From contig JAAYZY010000265.1 in the NCBI GenBank assembly GCA_012514615.1, positions 1-6,453 on the forward strand: DNA of 6,453 nucleotides, given 5' to 3'. This DNA comes from Chloroflexota bacterium. Lineage in GTDB: Bacteria > Chloroflexota > Anaerolineae > DTPP01. The position numbers and the translations under genes are program-made. Below, in pieces: positions 5,469-6,453 of this stretch; positions within the stretch are counted from its first letter, which is position 1, and every line of letters begins with the position of its first letter. Under the pieces are notes generated by a model. That model saw nothing but the letters and a program-made list of their open reading frames with translations, did not search any database and was not told where the DNA came from.

Positions 5469-6453
5469 TCAGGGGCGTTCCACCATCACCCGGCCGCCCT
5501 TGAGCACCTTCTTGATGCGCGCCATGTCTTGCAGAATGCGAATGTCGGCCAAGGGGTCGCCATCCACCACCACCAGGTCGGCAAACTTGCCCACCTCCAC
5601 CGTGCCCACTTCATCCCCCATGCCCACCGCCGCAGCACCCACCTTCGTGCCAGCCACAATCGCTTCCATCGGCGTCAGCCCAGCCCGCACAAACAACTCC
5701 ATCTCATAGGCGTTCTCACCGTGGAACACGTAGGGCATGGTGGCGTCGCTCCCCACCGCCACCTGCACACCCCGCTTGTGCGCGCGCAGCACAGCGTCGT
5801 ACATGGCGTCGTTGGCCTTGCAGGTCCAGGCCCAGTCCACATCGCTGCTGCCAGGCTGACGCCCCTGCTCCATCACCCGCCCTTCGGGGCTCATGGTGGG
5901 GATCAAGAAAACGCCCCGCTCGGCCATCATGTCCAACTGCTCATCGGAGACGAACCGCCCGTGCTCCAGCGTGTCTACGCCAGCCAGAATCGCGTCCGTG
6001 ACGCCCTGACCACCGTGGCAGTGCGCCGCCACCGGCCGCCCGGCCCAGTGGGCCACCTCGCAGATCGCCTTCATCGTCTCGAAGGTCAGCTCTTGCGAGC
6101 AGAGACCGCCGAACTTGCGCACGTACTCGCTGATGGTGGCCGCAATCTTGATGAAGTCGGCGCCCATCTTGATCTGGTAGCGGGCTGAACGTCGCGCTTC
6201 GTCTGGCGAATCGGCCATGTTGGTGCTCTGGTCGATGCCCACGTGAGGAGCCAGGCCCTTGGTGCGGTCCATGTGCCCGCCAGTGGCCGCCAGGGCAATG
6301 CCGGCCACCTTCAGCCGCGGCCCTTCCAGCCAGCCAGCGTTGATGGCGTCCCGCAGAGCCACATCCACATAGCCGCGGTTGCCGGCGTCCCGCAGCGTGG
6401 TGAAGCCGGCCTCCAAGTCCTTGCGGGCGCTCACGTAGCTGCGCAAGGCCAAC
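5469..6453 (-). CDS. Amidohydrolase, Xaa-Pro dipeptidase/imidazolonepropionase-like, 5' end outside window
   Basis: The C-terminal 327 residues of a metal-dependent amidohydrolase with a TIM barrel and flanking beta-sandwich; the frame is open at the right edge. Numbering from the first codon in the window, the barrel shows FTTLRDAGN (17-25), ATGGHMD (56-62) and GADFIKIAAT (97-106), whose Lys102 is at the place of the carboxylated bridging lysine. Metal-site residues continue with His144 in AAHCHGG, His164 in TLEHGRF and Asp236 in VGSDAT. TVEVGKFADLVVVDGDPL (284-301) closes the sandwich domain, as in COG1228-type enzymes. The first ligand pair (HxH) and some 70-100 N-terminal residues should lie beyond 6453. 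Relatives include Xaa-Pro and other dipeptidases as well as imidazolonepropionase; the peptide transporter nearby favours a dipeptidase-type reaction. The gene stops 29 nt before the M24 gene, in the same direction. The motifs that can be seen are intact. Confidence 0.88.
   Translation of the reverse strand, partial: LALRSYVSARKDLEAGFTTLRDAGNRGYVDVALRDAINAGWLEGPRLKVAGIALAATGGHMDRTKGLAPHVGIDQSTNMADSPDEARRSARYQIKMGADFIKIAATISEYVRKFGGLCSQELTFETMKAICEVAHWAGRPVAAHCHGGQGVTDAILAGVDTLEHGRFVSDEQLDMMAERGVFLIPTMSPEGRVMEQGRQPGSSDVDWAWTCKANDAMYDAVLRAHKRGVQVAVGSDATMPYVFHGENAYEMELFVRAGLTPMEAIVAGTKVGAAAVGMGDEVGTVEVGKFADLVVVDGDPLADIRILQDMARIKKVLKGGRVMVERP

Noticed and set aside
4195..5709. 504-aa open frame on the plus strand
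   Set aside because: It is antisense to the whole M24 gene and part of the amidohydrolase, both well supported by family motifs. The translated sequence shows only compositional bias.
6450..6452. TTG at 6452 as the amidohydrolase start
   Set aside because: The frame is open to the window edge, and the family's N-terminal HxH strand and sandwich domain are missing, so the true start must lie outside.

Overview
The window is a high-GC, single-direction stretch. All six genes I can support lie on the minus strand, so it is read from position 6453 down to 1. Together they look like a peptide uptake and breakdown cassette: an amidohydrolase of the Xaa-Pro dipeptidase/imidazolonepropionase-like type (cut by the right edge), an M24-fold creatinase/prolidase-like protein, a dipeptide/oligopeptide-type (family 5) substrate-binding lipoprotein, two inner-membrane permeases of DppB and DppC type, and the first 46 codons of an M19 (membrane dipeptidase-like) protein cut by the left edge. 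No transporter ATPase (DppD/DppF type) lies in the window; it may be downstream of position 1 or elsewhere in the genome.

The most likely host is a member of the Chloroflexota (Anaerolineae/Caldilineae-like or a relative). This is inference. It rests on the GC-rich codon use and on the binding protein, whose lipidated cysteine is followed by a tandem Val/Glu/Lys linker built on TVVVEKEVEKKVVE, a style I associate with Chloroflexota solute-binding lipoproteins. No ribosomal or other marker gene is present to confirm it.

Layout in transcription order: amidohydrolase (6453-5469), 29-nt gap, M24 protein (5439-4312), a 593-bp non-coding region (4311-3719), binding protein (3718-2069), a 63-nt gap holding a perfect 12-bp hairpin, DppB-like permease (2005-1085), 8-bp overlap, DppC-like permease (1092-178), 37-nt gap, M19 protein (140 to beyond 1). 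The non-coding region splits the cassette into two probable transcription units. It holds a 20-bp perfect hairpin and a GC-rich inverted repeat behind the M24 gene, then a near-consensus sigma-70 promoter (TTGACA, 18 bp, TACAAT with a TG extension) that would start the transporter unit with a leader of about 245 nt.

How the parts would work together: the lipoprotein captures a peptide or peptide-like compound outside the membrane, the permease pair imports it with an ATPase not seen here, and the three hydrolases process it in the cytoplasm. The most unusual point is that two of the hydrolases depart from their families' metal-binding signatures. The M24 protein keeps only one of five canonical ligands in a recognisable place, and the M19 fragment lacks the HxD pair. 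The real substrate may therefore not be an ordinary dipeptide. I found no mobile element, CRISPR array, tRNA or rRNA.
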